Part shown: positions 6,118-14,565 of the stretch, one piece after another
Layout: every line of letters starts with the position of its first letter
Position numbering within the stretch: the first letter of the stretch is position 1
The notes under the pieces: model-generated
Told to the model about the DNA's origin: nothing
What the model saw: only the letters and a program-made list of their open reading frames with translations
The model's database searches: none
Assembly: GCA_943373175.1 (NCBI GenBank)
Contig: CALSBM010000009.1
Location: forward strand, 1-64,000
DNA: 64,000 nt
Direction of reading: 5' to 3'
From: JAIXUI01 sp943373175
GTDB lineage: Bacteria > Bacteroidota > Bacteroidia > UBA7662 > JAIXUI01
Program-made: the position numbers and the translations under genes

Positions 6118-7962
6118 ATGACAGACAAAAACGACTTACTTAATAAAATACTCTCAGGAATTGAAAACACTCTTTCAAGTGGACAATTTCAAGACTACGA
6201 AAACCCTATTGTTGAATTAAAGGACCTCTCTTCTGGAAATGATTGGACCTCACTAAAAGAAACAATATGTGCTTACCTAAACACAAATGGAGGCTATGTA
6301 ATTTGTGGTATAAGAGAGCGAAATAAACAATACAGTTTCCCTGGCTTTGACAGGAATAACGAAGGACGAATTATTGAACTTAGGAATAGGTTCTTCAAGA
6401 ATGACAATGATGTACTGCTTGACTTATCTGAAAACATAGACTTTGATTATAGAAATGTTCTTGGAAAAACATTAGTCATTATTACGGTTCGTCCTTTAAG
6501 TGAAGACCTAAAATATTTAAAGTTTGACGGTGTTTATTATGAGCGTGTTTTGACCCAAGACAAGGTAATTCCTCAGACAAAACTTATTCAGCATAGGGAA
6601 TACAAAGCCGAGTTAGAATATTCAAAAGAGATTAGCCCAGTTTCAAAGGCAACTTTAGAGGATTTGGATATTGATAAAATCAATCAATTCATTATTAGGA
6701 TAAACGCAACTGGCAAAAAGGAAACGGTAAAGAAAGACCTTCAAGATGCGTCAGATTTTTTAATAAGACGCTACTGTATAAATGCTGAAGGTGCTGTAAC
6801 CGTTCTAGGGCTTTTACTCTTTGGTAAAGAGCCATTTCAATATCTTGAATATAGAGCAGAAGTTGACTGCTATTTTGAAACAGGAAATGACATTGGTCGT
6901 GATAAAAGAATTTCTCAAAACGATGTAATTAACCTAATGGATGATGCTTTCTCATTTGTTTGGGGACATATTAAAGTAGGTAGAAGCTACATTGGTGGTG
7001 GAAGAAGTGAACCAGAGTTTCCTGAAAAATTAGTCCGTGAAGTGGTAAACAATGCTTTTGCACATAGAGACTATATTGCCAATAAATTCATCACTATAAA
7101 AATTAATCCAGGGGAAAGTATTGAAATCAAAAATCCAGGCGGGTTTAAGCAAAAGATGCTTATTGCAGATACTTCAACAAATTGTGAAATAAGGCGAATT
7201 ATATCTGGTGTTCCAGAGACAAAAAACCCAAAACTTGCTAATGTTTTAAAGGCATTTGACAAAATCGAAAGCCAAGGAATAGGCATGGCAACATTAGTTA
7301 GTGTTTGTCTTGAAAATCAAATAGATGTTCCTTATTTTAATTTGTCTGTTCCCGACACTATTTCTTTGGTTATTCCATCTGGCAAACTTATGGACGATGA
7401 AACACAAAGATGGATGAACTCATTTTACGCATATTTAAATGAGCGACTTTCAGGTAAAATAACCCAAGAACACGAATTAGTTTTGGCGTACCTACTCAAG
7501 TCAGAGCGACTTAATAAAAAACGACTTTACACAATCCTTTTAAGCCCAAGCAACAACCACTTTGATGTTCTTTCGGACTTAAAACAATCAGGTCTTGTAA
7601 TAGAACATCCGTCAGCGAGTTCAGAACAAACCCCTGTTTATGTTTTGAACAATGAGTTGACAATAGTTGACTTCTCAGAACAAATTGAAAGACAAACTGG
7701 GAAATCATTGACTGGTTTAGACGATGCACACAAAAGAGTTTTGAACATCGTTTACAGGTATAACCATTACAACAATCAATCAGTTAAACCTAATTTAATT
7801 ACTCCTGAATTGTATTCTCAACTTCACGGTAAAGAAATAGAACCAACGACGTACGAGAGTTTAGGTCGCAAGGTGAGAAAAATTTGTGGCGACCTTTTAG
7901 AAGCCGACATGCTCTCCAAAAAGGACGACAAGTCATACGAGATAAAGAAGCACAGCATATAA
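6118..7962 (+). CDS. AlbA_2 / HATPase_c_4 protein (RecG-like, Schlafen-type)
   Basis: The product is 614 aa. The N-terminal AlbA_2 domain shows 'ENPIVELKDLSSGNDW.SLKETICAYLNTNGGYVICGI', and residues ~290-400 show the HATPase_c_4 pattern 'LVREVVNNAFAHRDY' and 'ESQGIGMATL'. This is the fold often misnamed 'ATP-dependent DNA helicase RecG C-terminal'. The C-terminal ~180 residues are less conserved and contain winged-helix-like segments (LNKKRLYTILLSPSNN). AlbA_2 proteins act as putative regulators or in phage defence; the role here is inferred. It is the sole cargo between core GTTATGGGC (6045) and inverse core AGCATATAAC (7954), which overlaps its stop codon. Confidence 0.85.
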   Translation: MTDKNDLLNKILSGIENTLSSGQFQDYENPIVELKDLSSGNDWTSLKETICAYLNTNGGYVICGIRERNKQYSFPGFDRNNEGRIIELRNRFFKNDNDVLLDLSENIDFDYRNVLGKTLVIITVRPLSEDLKYLKFDGVYYERVLTQDKVIPQTKLIQHREYKAELEYSKEISPVSKATLEDLDIDKINQFIIRINATGKKETVKKDLQDASDFLIRRYCINAEGAVTVLGLLLFGKEPFQYLEYRAEVDCYFETGNDIGRDKRISQNDVINLMDDAFSFVWGHIKVGRSYIGGGRSEPEFPEKLVREVVNNAFAHRDYIANKFITIKINPGESIEIKNPGGFKQKMLIADTSTNCEIRRIISGVPETKNPKLANVLKAFDKIESQGIGMATLVSVCLENQIDVPYFNLSVPDTISLVIPSGKLMDDETQRWMNSFYAYLNERLSGKITQEHELVLAYLLKSERLNKKRLYTILLSPSNNHFDVLSDLKQSGLVIEHPSASSEQTPVYVLNNELTIVDFSEQIERQTGKSLTGLDDAHKRVLNIVYRYNHYNNQSVKPNLITPELYSQLHGKEIEPTTYESLGRKVRKICGDLLEADMLSKKDDKSYEIKKHSI

Positions 7963-8406
7963 CATCCCGCCGAACAAGTTCAGCCTCAAATAACATAAGT
8001 TCCAGATCATGGATCTTGACTGGGGCTTTTGCTTTACTCGGTTTTTGGTGGCGCTTGCAGTGGAGATTAATACCTGGAAGCCTGTACCTGTGGGGTTGCA
8101 AAAAATTTACTCCTAAAATTTTCACTCCAGCGCGATTCACTTCATCTTGTAAACAACAAAAGCAGCCATGAAAGGCAACTTGTACCGAAACAGAATAAGT
8201 CCAAATTGAGCTTACTGCTTAGAGGTAGTTGGTCAATTGCCATTGAGGCTACTGTCGCGAAAATCAGAAATTCTCAAGATCAAGCCCTTTCTACCCCAAA
8301 AATAGTCGCCTAAAAAACGAATGCCTCCAATCAGTCTATTATTCAAAATACAGCCTTCTGGAGAGGAGCTGAAAATGAGTTATTTCACAGACTGCCGGCA
8401 AGTGCA
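7954..8406. repeat. Cassette-junction repeat F (AGCATATAAC ... decayed core)
   Basis: It begins inside the 3' end of the AlbA_2 gene with AGCATATAACATCC. It has the conserved hairpin, then sequence highly similar to junction E. Where E ends GACTGCCGTTATGGGC, F ends GACTGCCGGCAAGTGC, so the core is decayed. It is the last junction before the tRNA-Asp region and may mark the array's old end. 8407-8560 holds no gene that I can support. Confidence 0.55.
7996..8030 (+). terminator. Terminator-like hairpin in junction F
   Basis: The left arm is degenerate (ATAAGTTCCAG) and faces CTGGGGCTTTT. The position relative to the inverse core is the same as in junctions C-E. Confidence 0.35.
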
Positions 8407-8562
8407 ATAGTCAACCTCTCTCAGGTATTGTCAATTAACCTGGCGTGTTTCCCATGTAAAAGTGATCAATTATCAGGTATGGCTTAAAATAAGCCCTTGT
8501 AGATTCCAACTAAATCGTTGAGAACAAAGCAATCAGTGGTTCGCAGTGGGATACTTAAAAAC

Positions 8563-8601
8563 AAAAAAGCCGCCTCAGAACTAAACTAAAGGCGGCTTTT
8601 T
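8563..8601 (-). terminator. Intrinsic terminator after tRNA-Asp
   Basis: AAAAAGCCGCCT and AGGCGGCTTTTT form a strong stem with poly-A/T on both sides. It begins just 3' of tRNA-Asp on the minus strand and can also stop plus-strand transcription from the cassette array. Confidence 0.75.
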
Positions 8602-8602
8602 G

Positions 8603-8676
8603 CGGTCCGGACGGGACTCGAACCCGCGACCCCATGCGTGACAGGCATGTATTCTAACCAACTGAACTACCGGACC
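8603..8676 (-). tRNA. tRNA-Asp(GTC)
   Basis: On the minus strand a 74-nt cloverleaf starts GGTCCGGTAGTTCAG and ends with its acceptor pair CCGGACC plus discriminator G. The anticodon loop CTGTCAC gives GTC (Asp) and the T-arm is GGGTTCGAGTCCC. CCA is not encoded. It is the first backbone feature to the right of the cassette array. Confidence 0.93.
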
Positions 8677-8783
8677 GTGTCTGCCGTAAAGCGTCTGCAA
8701 ATATACGGCAGTTGCCTTTTTAGACAAGTTTTCACTTGAAAAAAATCGAAAAAAATGGCTTCAAAGGCTTAATTTATTGACTT

Positions 8784-9293
8784 TCAAGCGCCTTCTTCGG
8801 CTTTAAAGGTGCGCTGTAGCAGCTCTGCATTGAGTAAATATAGCGAAGAGGAATTATCGCCAACCATTTTTACCTTTTTCAACATGGTTTTCATGGTCGC
8901 TTCTTCTTCTACCTGCTCATTGATGAACCATTGAAAAAAGGAATGTGAAGCATAATCCATTTCTTCCAATGAAGTATGAAGGATGTTGCTGATGCTGGCC
9001 GTCACTTTTTGTTCATGTCCCAAGGCTTTTTCGAAAATCTCTACAATGGAGGTAAACTCATTATCAGGAGCCTCTACATATGTCATACTGATTTTCCCAT
9101 CCACATTATGCAGATAATCGAATTGCTTCATGGCATGCATCATCTCTTCCTTTGCCTGAATGCGAAAGAAATTAGCGAATCCATCCAGTTCCTGAGAAAG
9201 AAACCAAGACGTTATGGATAGGTATAGGTTAGAGGAGAACAATTCCATATTGAATTGCTCATTGATTAGTTTTTCAATGCGTGGGCTAATCAT
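8784..9293 (-). CDS. ftnA: Ferritin (non-haem, FtnA type)
   Basis: The product is 169 aa and stores iron as a 24-mer cage in the cytosol, oxidising Fe(II) at a diiron site. All FtnA ferroxidase ligands are visible at the usual numbers: Glu17, Glu50, His53, Glu94, Gln127 and Glu130. The four-helix layout and length fit the prokaryotic ferritin family. Its ATG overlaps the stop of the upstream OmpH-like gene (ATGA), so the two are translated from one message. Confidence 0.95.
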   Translation of the reverse strand: MISPRIEKLINEQFNMELFSSNLYLSITSWFLSQELDGFANFFRIQAKEEMMHAMKQFDYLHNVDGKISMTYVEAPDNEFTSIVEIFEKALGHEQKVTASISNILHTSLEEMDYASHSFFQWFINEQVEEEATMKTMLKKVKMVGDNSSSLYLLNAELLQRTFKAEEGA

Positions 9294-9907
9294 TTCTTTT
9301 TCTCTTTCTTTTCTTCGTCGTATTGCTTATTCAAGTCGCTAATCACCTCAGTAGTGATGTCATAAGCCGGATCACCATAAACCAACGTGCTGCCTTTTTG
9401 GTAAGAAAGCACATAATCGAAGCCATTCTTTTCGCTAAGTTTCTTCATATAAGCATTCACTTTTTCGCGAAGTTCTTTGTTCAAGCGTTCTTCTTCTTCT
9501 ACCAATTGCTTGGTAAGTTTCTCTTTTTCTTTTGCCAGTTCCTGCTGTTTTTGCATGAGAGATTGCTCAGCATTTCGCAATTGATCTTGCGTCATGGTTT
9601 GTGCTTTTTGCTGATACATCATGTATTCAGCTTCAATTTTTCGAGCTTTTTCTTCCAATGTTTTTTCAGCTCTTTCCGCTTTACCTTCATAAACCGCCTT
9701 AGTTTCGGTAAAATAATGGTACTGCTTCAACAGAGAGTCCGCATTGATAAAGGCGATTTTTGTTCCCTTTCCTGCATCTTTCTTAGCCGGTAGTTTGATA
9801 ACCGGTGGCTCAGCAACTGAAGAAGAATTTCGGGAGAAATCGCGATAGAGCAGCCATACTACGGCTACCAACAGAAGTCCGGTGAGGACATTTTGAAGCT
9901 TGTTCAT
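9290..9907 (-). CDS. OmpH/Skp-like periplasmic chaperone
   Basis: The product is 205 aa with an N-terminal hydrophobic anchor or signal (residues ~7-22, 'VLTGLLLVAVVWLLY'). It then has the Skp pattern: 'KIAFINADSLLKQY' strand, a long K/E/Q-rich coiled coil (~75-160), and the returning 'NGFDYVLSYQKGSTLVYGDP.YDIT..VI' strands. Skp holds unfolded outer-membrane proteins in the periplasm. It lies between the carboxylase gene (6 bp away) and ferritin in one minus-strand run. Confidence 0.85.
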   Translation of the reverse strand: MNKLQNVLTGLLLVAVVWLLYRDFSRNSSSVAEPPVIKLPAKKDAGKGTKIAFINADSLLKQYHYFTETKAVYEGKAERAEKTLEEKARKIEAEYMMYQQKAQTMTQDQLRNAEQSLMQKQQELAKEKEKLTKQLVEEEERLNKELREKVNAYMKKLSEKNGFDYVLSYQKGSTLVYGDPAYDITTEVISDLNKQYDEEKKEKKK

Positions 9908-9913
9908 AAGGTA

Positions 9914-11455
9914 TTAAAGTGGAATGTTTCCGTGTTTTTTTCGTGGAAGTTTTACGGCCTTGGTCTGTAGCATTTTAAATGCTTTGATGAGTTTTTGCCT
10001 CGTTTCAGCAGGGTCTATTACTTCATCTACAAAGCCACGAGCCGCAGCCTTATAAGGATTGGCAAACATTTCTGTGTACTCGTCCACCTTTTCCTGAAGC
10101 TTAGCTTCCTTGTTATCTGCCTTGTCGATCTCGCCTTTAAAGATAATCTCAGAAGCTCCTTTAGCCCCCATTACCGCAATTTCGGCACTTGGCCAGGCGT
10201 AGTTCATGTCTGCTCCGATATGCTTGGAGTTCATCACGTCGTAAGCACCACCATACGCCTTACGGGTTATCACGGTTATTCTTGGAACAGTTGCTTCACA
10301 AAAGGCATAAAGCAGTTTAGCGCCGTTGGTGATGATGGCATTCCATTCTTGGTCGGTACCGGGAAGGAAACCGGGAACATCTTCGAGCACTAACAATGGG
10401 ATGTTGAATGAGTCACAGAATCTTACGAAACGGGCACCTTTAGTAGAAGAATTAATGTCGAGCACACCTGCGAGTGCAGCAGGTTGGTTTCCAACAATTC
10501 CGATACTTCTGCCGGCGAGACGGGCGAAACCTACAACAATATTTTCCGCAAAGTCTTTGTGGACTTCGAGGAAGCTTTCTTCATCCACAATGCCGCTGAT
10601 AACATCCCGCATATCGTAAGGCTGATTGGGATTTGCAGGAATTAAATCCCTTAATACAGGACGTGATTCATCAGCCTGTTGATAAACTAATGTTGGGGCT
10701 TCTTCCTCACAGTTTTGAGGCATGAAGGAAAGAAGTTTACGAATGTGTTGGATACAATCCAGTTCGTGGGCGCAGGCGAAGTGCGTAACACCGGATTTTG
10801 AGGCATGAGTATGAGCACCACCGAGTTCCTCGCTGGTAACATCTTCATGCGTAACCGTTTTTACTACGTTAGGGCCGGTAACAAACATATAGCTGGTCTT
10901 CTCTACCATCAGGATAAAATCCGTAATGGCTGGTGAGTAAACCGCCCCTCCTGCACAGGGACCCATAATCGCTGAGATTTGAGGAATAACCCCAGAGGCC
11001 AAGGTATTTCGATAGAAAATGTCGGCATAGCCTCCCAACGAAACTACGCCTTCTTGAATACGAGCACCGCCAGAATCATTCAATCCAATGACAGGAGCTC
11101 CGTTTTTCATGGCAAGGTCCATGATTTTGCAGATTTTCTCGGCATGTGTTTCCGAAAGTGAGCCACCGAAGACGGTGAAATCCTGAGAGAAAACGTAAAC
11201 CATGCGGCCTTCGATAGTACCGTAGCCGGTCACCACACCATCACCAAGAAACTGTTGGTTTTCCATGCCGAAGTCGGTACAGCGGTGAGAGACTAACATG
11301 CCTATTTCTTCGAACGAGCCTTTATCGAGCAGAAGTTCTATGCGCTCTCTGGCGGTAAGTTTGCCTTTAGCATGTTGTGAGTCGATGCGTTTCTGACCGC
11401 CACCAAGTAGGGCTTCCGCTTTTTTGCGAGCCAGCAGGTCAAGTTTCTGATTCAT
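9914..11455 (-). CDS. Acyl-CoA carboxylase, carboxyltransferase (beta) subunit
   Basis: The product is 513 aa. It transfers the carboxyl group between carboxybiotin and an acyl-CoA (propionyl-CoA or methylmalonyl-CoA decarboxylase type). The N-terminal half shows 'GKLTARERIELLLDKGSFEE' and 'LNDSGGARIQEGV'. The C-terminal half shows 'DVPGFLPGTDQE' and 'RKAYGGAYDVMNSKHIGAD', the crotonase-fold oxyanion regions. The length is typical for PccB/MmdA. No biotin carrier or carboxylase subunit is adjacent, so the partner must be elsewhere and the substrate cannot be fixed. ATG 11455 is preceded by a 23-bp gap to rarA. Confidence 0.9.
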   Translation of the reverse strand: MNQKLDLLARKKAEALLGGGQKRIDSQHAKGKLTARERIELLLDKGSFEEIGMLVSHRCTDFGMENQQFLGDGVVTGYGTIEGRMVYVFSQDFTVFGGSLSETHAEKICKIMDLAMKNGAPVIGLNDSGGARIQEGVVSLGGYADIFYRNTLASGVIPQISAIMGPCAGGAVYSPAITDFILMVEKTSYMFVTGPNVVKTVTHEDVTSEELGGAHTHASKSGVTHFACAHELDCIQHIRKLLSFMPQNCEEEAPTLVYQQADESRPVLRDLIPANPNQPYDMRDVISGIVDEESFLEVHKDFAENIVVGFARLAGRSIGIVGNQPAALAGVLDINSSTKGARFVRFCDSFNIPLLVLEDVPGFLPGTDQEWNAIITNGAKLLYAFCEATVPRITVITRKAYGGAYDVMNSKHIGADMNYAWPSAEIAVMGAKGASEIIFKGEIDKADNKEAKLQEKVDEYTEMFANPYKAAARGFVDEVIDPAETRQKLIKAFKMLQTKAVKLPRKKHGNIPL

Positions 11456-11478
11456 GATTGGAAGGATGTGGCGCGAAG

Positions 11479-12738
11479 TTACGCTTCGTAGCCGTATTTG
11501 CCTTTCCAGCGTGCTGCTAGAAATCGTCTCATTTCACTTTCTCGAGCATTAGTCCCTGGATCAAAGTATGTAGTTCCGGCAATAGATTCCGGCAAAAACT
11601 CTTGGTCGATAAAGTTCTTTTCAAACTCATGGGCATATTGGTAGTTTTTTCCATAACCCATTTCTTTCATCAACCGGGTTACTCCATTACGCAAGTGAAG
11701 GGGTACTTCGGCGTCTCCATGTTTTCTTGCATCTTCCAAAGCTTTTTCAATAGCCAAATAAGAAGCATTGCTTTTTGCTGAACAGGCAAGGTAGATGGCA
11801 GTCTGGCTCAGGATTATTCTTCCTTCAGGCATTCCAACTTGTTGGATGGCCTGCATACAGTTTTGCGCCATAATTAATGCAGTAGGGTTGGCATTGCCTA
11901 TATCTTCCGATGCCAGAATTAGCATTCGCCTGGCAATAAATACCGGGTCTTCGCCTGCATGAACCATTCGGGCGAGCCAGTAAACGGTTGCATTGGGGTC
12001 AGAACCACGCATGGATTTAATAAACGCTGAGATGATGTCGTAGTGTTGCTCTCCGTTTTTATCGTAGCGGCTGTTAAACTGTTGGGCTACCGCCATCACC
12101 ATCGCGTTAGTAACTTCCTTTTCGCCCGGATAGGTATCGGCAACTAACGAAAGTAGGTTCAGCAGCTTTCTCCCGTCGCCTCCGCTCATCCCTATAAGCG
12201 CTTCGTCTTCTTTGAGGTTTATTTCGCTTTTCTGAAGTTTAGGGTCTATTTCAAAAGCTCTCTGTAGCATTTGACGGAGATCTGTTGGCCCCAAACTTCT
12301 CAACACATACACCTGGCAACGTGAAAGCAAGGCGGGGATTAACTCGAAAGAGGGGTTTTCGGTAGTGGCACCAATAAGGGTAATGGTTCCTTTTTCCACC
12401 GCACCGAGTAGTGCATCCTGCTGAGATTTGGAGAATCGGTGAATCTCGTCAATGAACAAAACAGGTTTAAAAATGCCTTGCCCATGTTGAATTACTTCCC
12501 TTACTTCTTTAACTCCTGCCTGAATGGCGCTGAGCTCATAAAATGGCTTTTTACAACTGCTGGCAAGAATTCTGGCTAAAGTAGTCTTACCTACACCCGG
12601 CGGGCCCCAAAAAATAAGAGAAGGAAGAAGCCCATCGTCGCAGAAGCGTTTTAGTAAAGGCTTAAGGTGATCCTGGCCGATCAGGTCCTCGAGGGTTTGC
12701 GGACGAATTCGTTCGGAGAGTGGACTTTCCCAAGACAT
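11479..12738 (-). CDS. rarA: Replication-associated recombination ATPase RarA (MgsA)
   Basis: The product is 419 aa from ATG 12738 (MSWESPLSERIRPQTLEDLI). The frame extends further upstream but would overlap the divergent mnmD gene. This AAA+ ATPase acts at stalled forks. Walker A is 'WGPPGVGKTT', Walker B 'LFIDEIHRF', sensor 1 'GATTENPSFE'. The tetramerisation domain follows with 'RRMLILASEDIGNANP' and 'HLRNGVTRLMKEMGYGK.Y.YAH', a family hallmark. Its start is 29 bp from the divergent MnmD start, so they share a promoter region. Confidence 0.95.
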   Translation of the reverse strand: MSWESPLSERIRPQTLEDLIGQDHLKPLLKRFCDDGLLPSLIFWGPPGVGKTTLARILASSCKKPFYELSAIQAGVKEVREVIQHGQGIFKPVLFIDEIHRFSKSQQDALLGAVEKGTITLIGATTENPSFELIPALLSRCQVYVLRSLGPTDLRQMLQRAFEIDPKLQKSEINLKEDEALIGMSGGDGRKLLNLLSLVADTYPGEKEVTNAMVMAVAQQFNSRYDKNGEQHYDIISAFIKSMRGSDPNATVYWLARMVHAGEDPVFIARRMLILASEDIGNANPTALIMAQNCMQAIQQVGMPEGRIILSQTAIYLACSAKSNASYLAIEKALEDARKHGDAEVPLHLRNGVTRLMKEMGYGKNYQYAHEFEKNFIDQEFLPESIAGTTYFDPGTNARESEMRRFLAARWKGKYGYEA

Positions 12739-12766
12739 ATTACTCAAAAATGGCGAATTTCGTGCA

Positions 12767-13429
12767 ATGGCCACTTTTTCTAAGGTAAAAACTGCCGATG
12801 GCAGCACAACCGTGTTTAGTGAGATTGTTGGAGAGCATTACCATTCTATTCATGGTGCTCAGACAGAATCAGAGCATGTGTTCCTGAATTCCGGGCTGAT
12901 TCCTATGGCAGAAGTAAAGGGACTGAGTGAACTGGCAGTTTTAGAAGTAGGTTTCGGCACCGGACTCAATGCTTGGCTTACAGCCCAATTATCGGCTAGG
13001 AAAGGGTGGAAGGTCACCTATTTTGGGTTAGAACCCTTTCCGCTTCCGTCAGACATGCTCAGCCCACAAATTGAAACTTCGGAAAGCTGGTCAGAATTTA
13101 GGAATCTATGGCCTGCAATTCCTCAATGGAGCAAGAATGAGCATTTTACGCTAACAATTTTGCCTTGTGGTTTAGAAGGAAGTTGGACTTATGCCGGCGC
13201 TGTTGATGTAATTTATTACGATGCATTTTCGCCTACCCACCAACCGGAAATGTGGACAACAGAGCGGTTAAGTTGCCTTTCGGCATGGACAAAACCAGGA
13301 ACGGTGCTCGTAACCTACTGCATTCGTGGCCATATTCGCCGGAGCTTACATGAACTTGGTTGGCGGACAAAAAAAATGCCCGGCGCACCGGGCAAAAGAG
13401 AAATGCTTTGGGCTGAAAAGCTTGTTTAG
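12767..13429 (+). CDS. mnmD: tRNA (mnm5s2U34)-methyltransferase MnmD
   Basis: The product is 220 aa and corresponds to the MnmC N-terminal domain alone (DUF752). It makes the last methylation of mnm5s2U34 in tRNA using SAM. The SAM motif is 'VLEVGFGTGLNAWLT', and the late motif 'DVIYYDAFSPTHQPEMWT' is diagnostic of MnmD. The C-terminal 'KRGM.RSLHELGW..KKMPGAPGKREML' type segment closes the fold. It overlaps tail-to-tail by 4 bp with the next minus-strand gene. Confidence 0.92.
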   Translation: MATFSKVKTADGSTTVFSEIVGEHYHSIHGAQTESEHVFLNSGLIPMAEVKGLSELAVLEVGFGTGLNAWLTAQLSARKGWKVTYFGLEPFPLPSDMLSPQIETSESWSEFRNLWPAIPQWSKNEHFTLTILPCGLEGSWTYAGAVDVIYYDAFSPTHQPEMWTTERLSCLSAWTKPGTVLVTYCIRGHIRRSLHELGWRTKKMPGAPGKREMLWAEKLV

Positions 13430-14466
13430 TCCTTATTAAAAAAAGCTAACAGATATTGTTGTACGAAATAGGCAGAAGCTGCCATTAAAATGGCGGTGCC
13501 GGTGCTTATACGCAGGACATTAAACATGCTCAGAATAAAAAGTAGGATAACAATGGAGCCTACACCGAGATTGACTAAGTCGTTGCGAGATTTAAGTAAT
13601 TTACGATAACGCTCCTTCCGATAGAGATAAACCAGAAGTTTGTTGAACTTATCTTGACTGATTTGTTCCAGTATCATGTTAGCTTCTTGTTTAATTTCAA
13701 TACGCTCAGGTTCCAGACGATTCCGTGAAGGTTGGGATTGTACCAATAAATCTGCGGGATCAGCTTGAATTCTTACTGAGGGGAGGATAATATTATCGAG
13801 TTCTTTTTCGGTTTGTTTAACCTCTTGAGCTAATTGTGAAGTAGTAGGTTCTTCAGCTTTAACCTGAGGAGCGGAAGCTAAAGTTTCCTTAGCAGCCACT
13901 GCGATTTCTTCTTTGGAGTCGGTTTCGAATTCAGAAATCGATAGGTGAGAAGTGTTTAGCAAGGGAGCAACTTCTTCATGAACTACAGGTTCTGGGCCAA
14001 CTTCTGGAGTTACTTCTTTCTCAACAAATTCACGAATGCCTAAATCAGAAAGCTCAAGGTTGATATCGTCCATGGCTTTTGCCTTCACACGATATTCTAA
14101 GTCTTCGTAACTGGGTATTTGATTGATACGTTTAAGGTCGCTGATACCATCAATTAAACTCAATTGAAAGACCTCGAAACGAACTTTTCTTGAAGGGAAT
14201 ACTAAGTAGATAGCAGTTTGAAATTTATTATCTAAACGAGACATTCTCACTACAGTGTCGGTGATGGTGTCCATGTTTTTATTGGCGCAAAAAATGAAGA
14301 CTGCGAGAGCCTTGTGTGTGTCAGGATTGATGATCGCGAGATCAAAAACCTGATCACGCGTGTACGTCCATTCAACAATGAGCTGATCTTCCCGGTAACC
14401 CAGGGCTACCAGATGATCGGCCACGCTCCGGACCAGACTAGCTTCTCTTAACATAACAGGGGCCAT
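13426..14466 (-). CDS. HsdR_N-like nuclease-fold protein with C-terminal membrane helices
   Basis: The product is 346 aa. Residues ~5-110 resemble the type I restriction HsdR N-terminal fold: 'LREASLVRSVADHLVALGYREDQLIVEW' then 'DQVFDLAIINPDTHKALAVFIF', with D and a strand-borne segment where a PD-(D/E)xK site would sit. The expected ExK reads as AVFIFCANK, so activity is doubtful. The middle (150-230) is a low-complexity acidic linker, and two hydrophobic helices (~295-340) anchor the C-terminus. There is no methylase or specificity subunit nearby, so it is not a restriction system. The function is unknown. Confidence 0.55.
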   Translation of the reverse strand: MAPVMLREASLVRSVADHLVALGYREDQLIVEWTYTRDQVFDLAIINPDTHKALAVFIFCANKNMDTITDTVVRMSRLDNKFQTAIYLVFPSRKVRFEVFQLSLIDGISDLKRINQIPSYEDLEYRVKAKAMDDINLELSDLGIREFVEKEVTPEVGPEPVVHEEVAPLLNTSHLSISEFETDSKEEIAVAAKETLASAPQVKAEEPTTSQLAQEVKQTEKELDNIILPSVRIQADPADLLVQSQPSRNRLEPERIEIKQEANMILEQISQDKFNKLLVYLYRKERYRKLLKSRNDLVNLGVGSIVILLFILSMFNVLRISTGTAILMAASAYFVQQYLLAFFNKD

Positions 14467-14565
14467 TTTTCCTAACGATTCAAAGGTACTTGTAGTGATC
14501 GCTCCTTTTTTGAAACTATTTTTATACTCTACAAATAACAGAATTAATTAGACAAAATAGTCTAA

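Noticed and set aside
7884..8171. Plus-strand 95-codon ORF across the end of the AlbA_2 gene
   Set aside because: It is a shadow of the AlbA_2 gene and junction F with no family resemblance.
10326..10619. Open frames opposite the acyl-CoA carboxylase gene
   Set aside because: Antisense frames of a well-supported conserved gene with no independent evidence.
12739..12807. Longer RarA N-terminus
   Set aside because: It would overlap the divergent mnmD start and adds residues not usual for RarA.
13426..14466. Type I restriction-modification locus
   Set aside because: Only an HsdR_N-like domain is present; there are no helicase motifs, HsdM or HsdS nearby.
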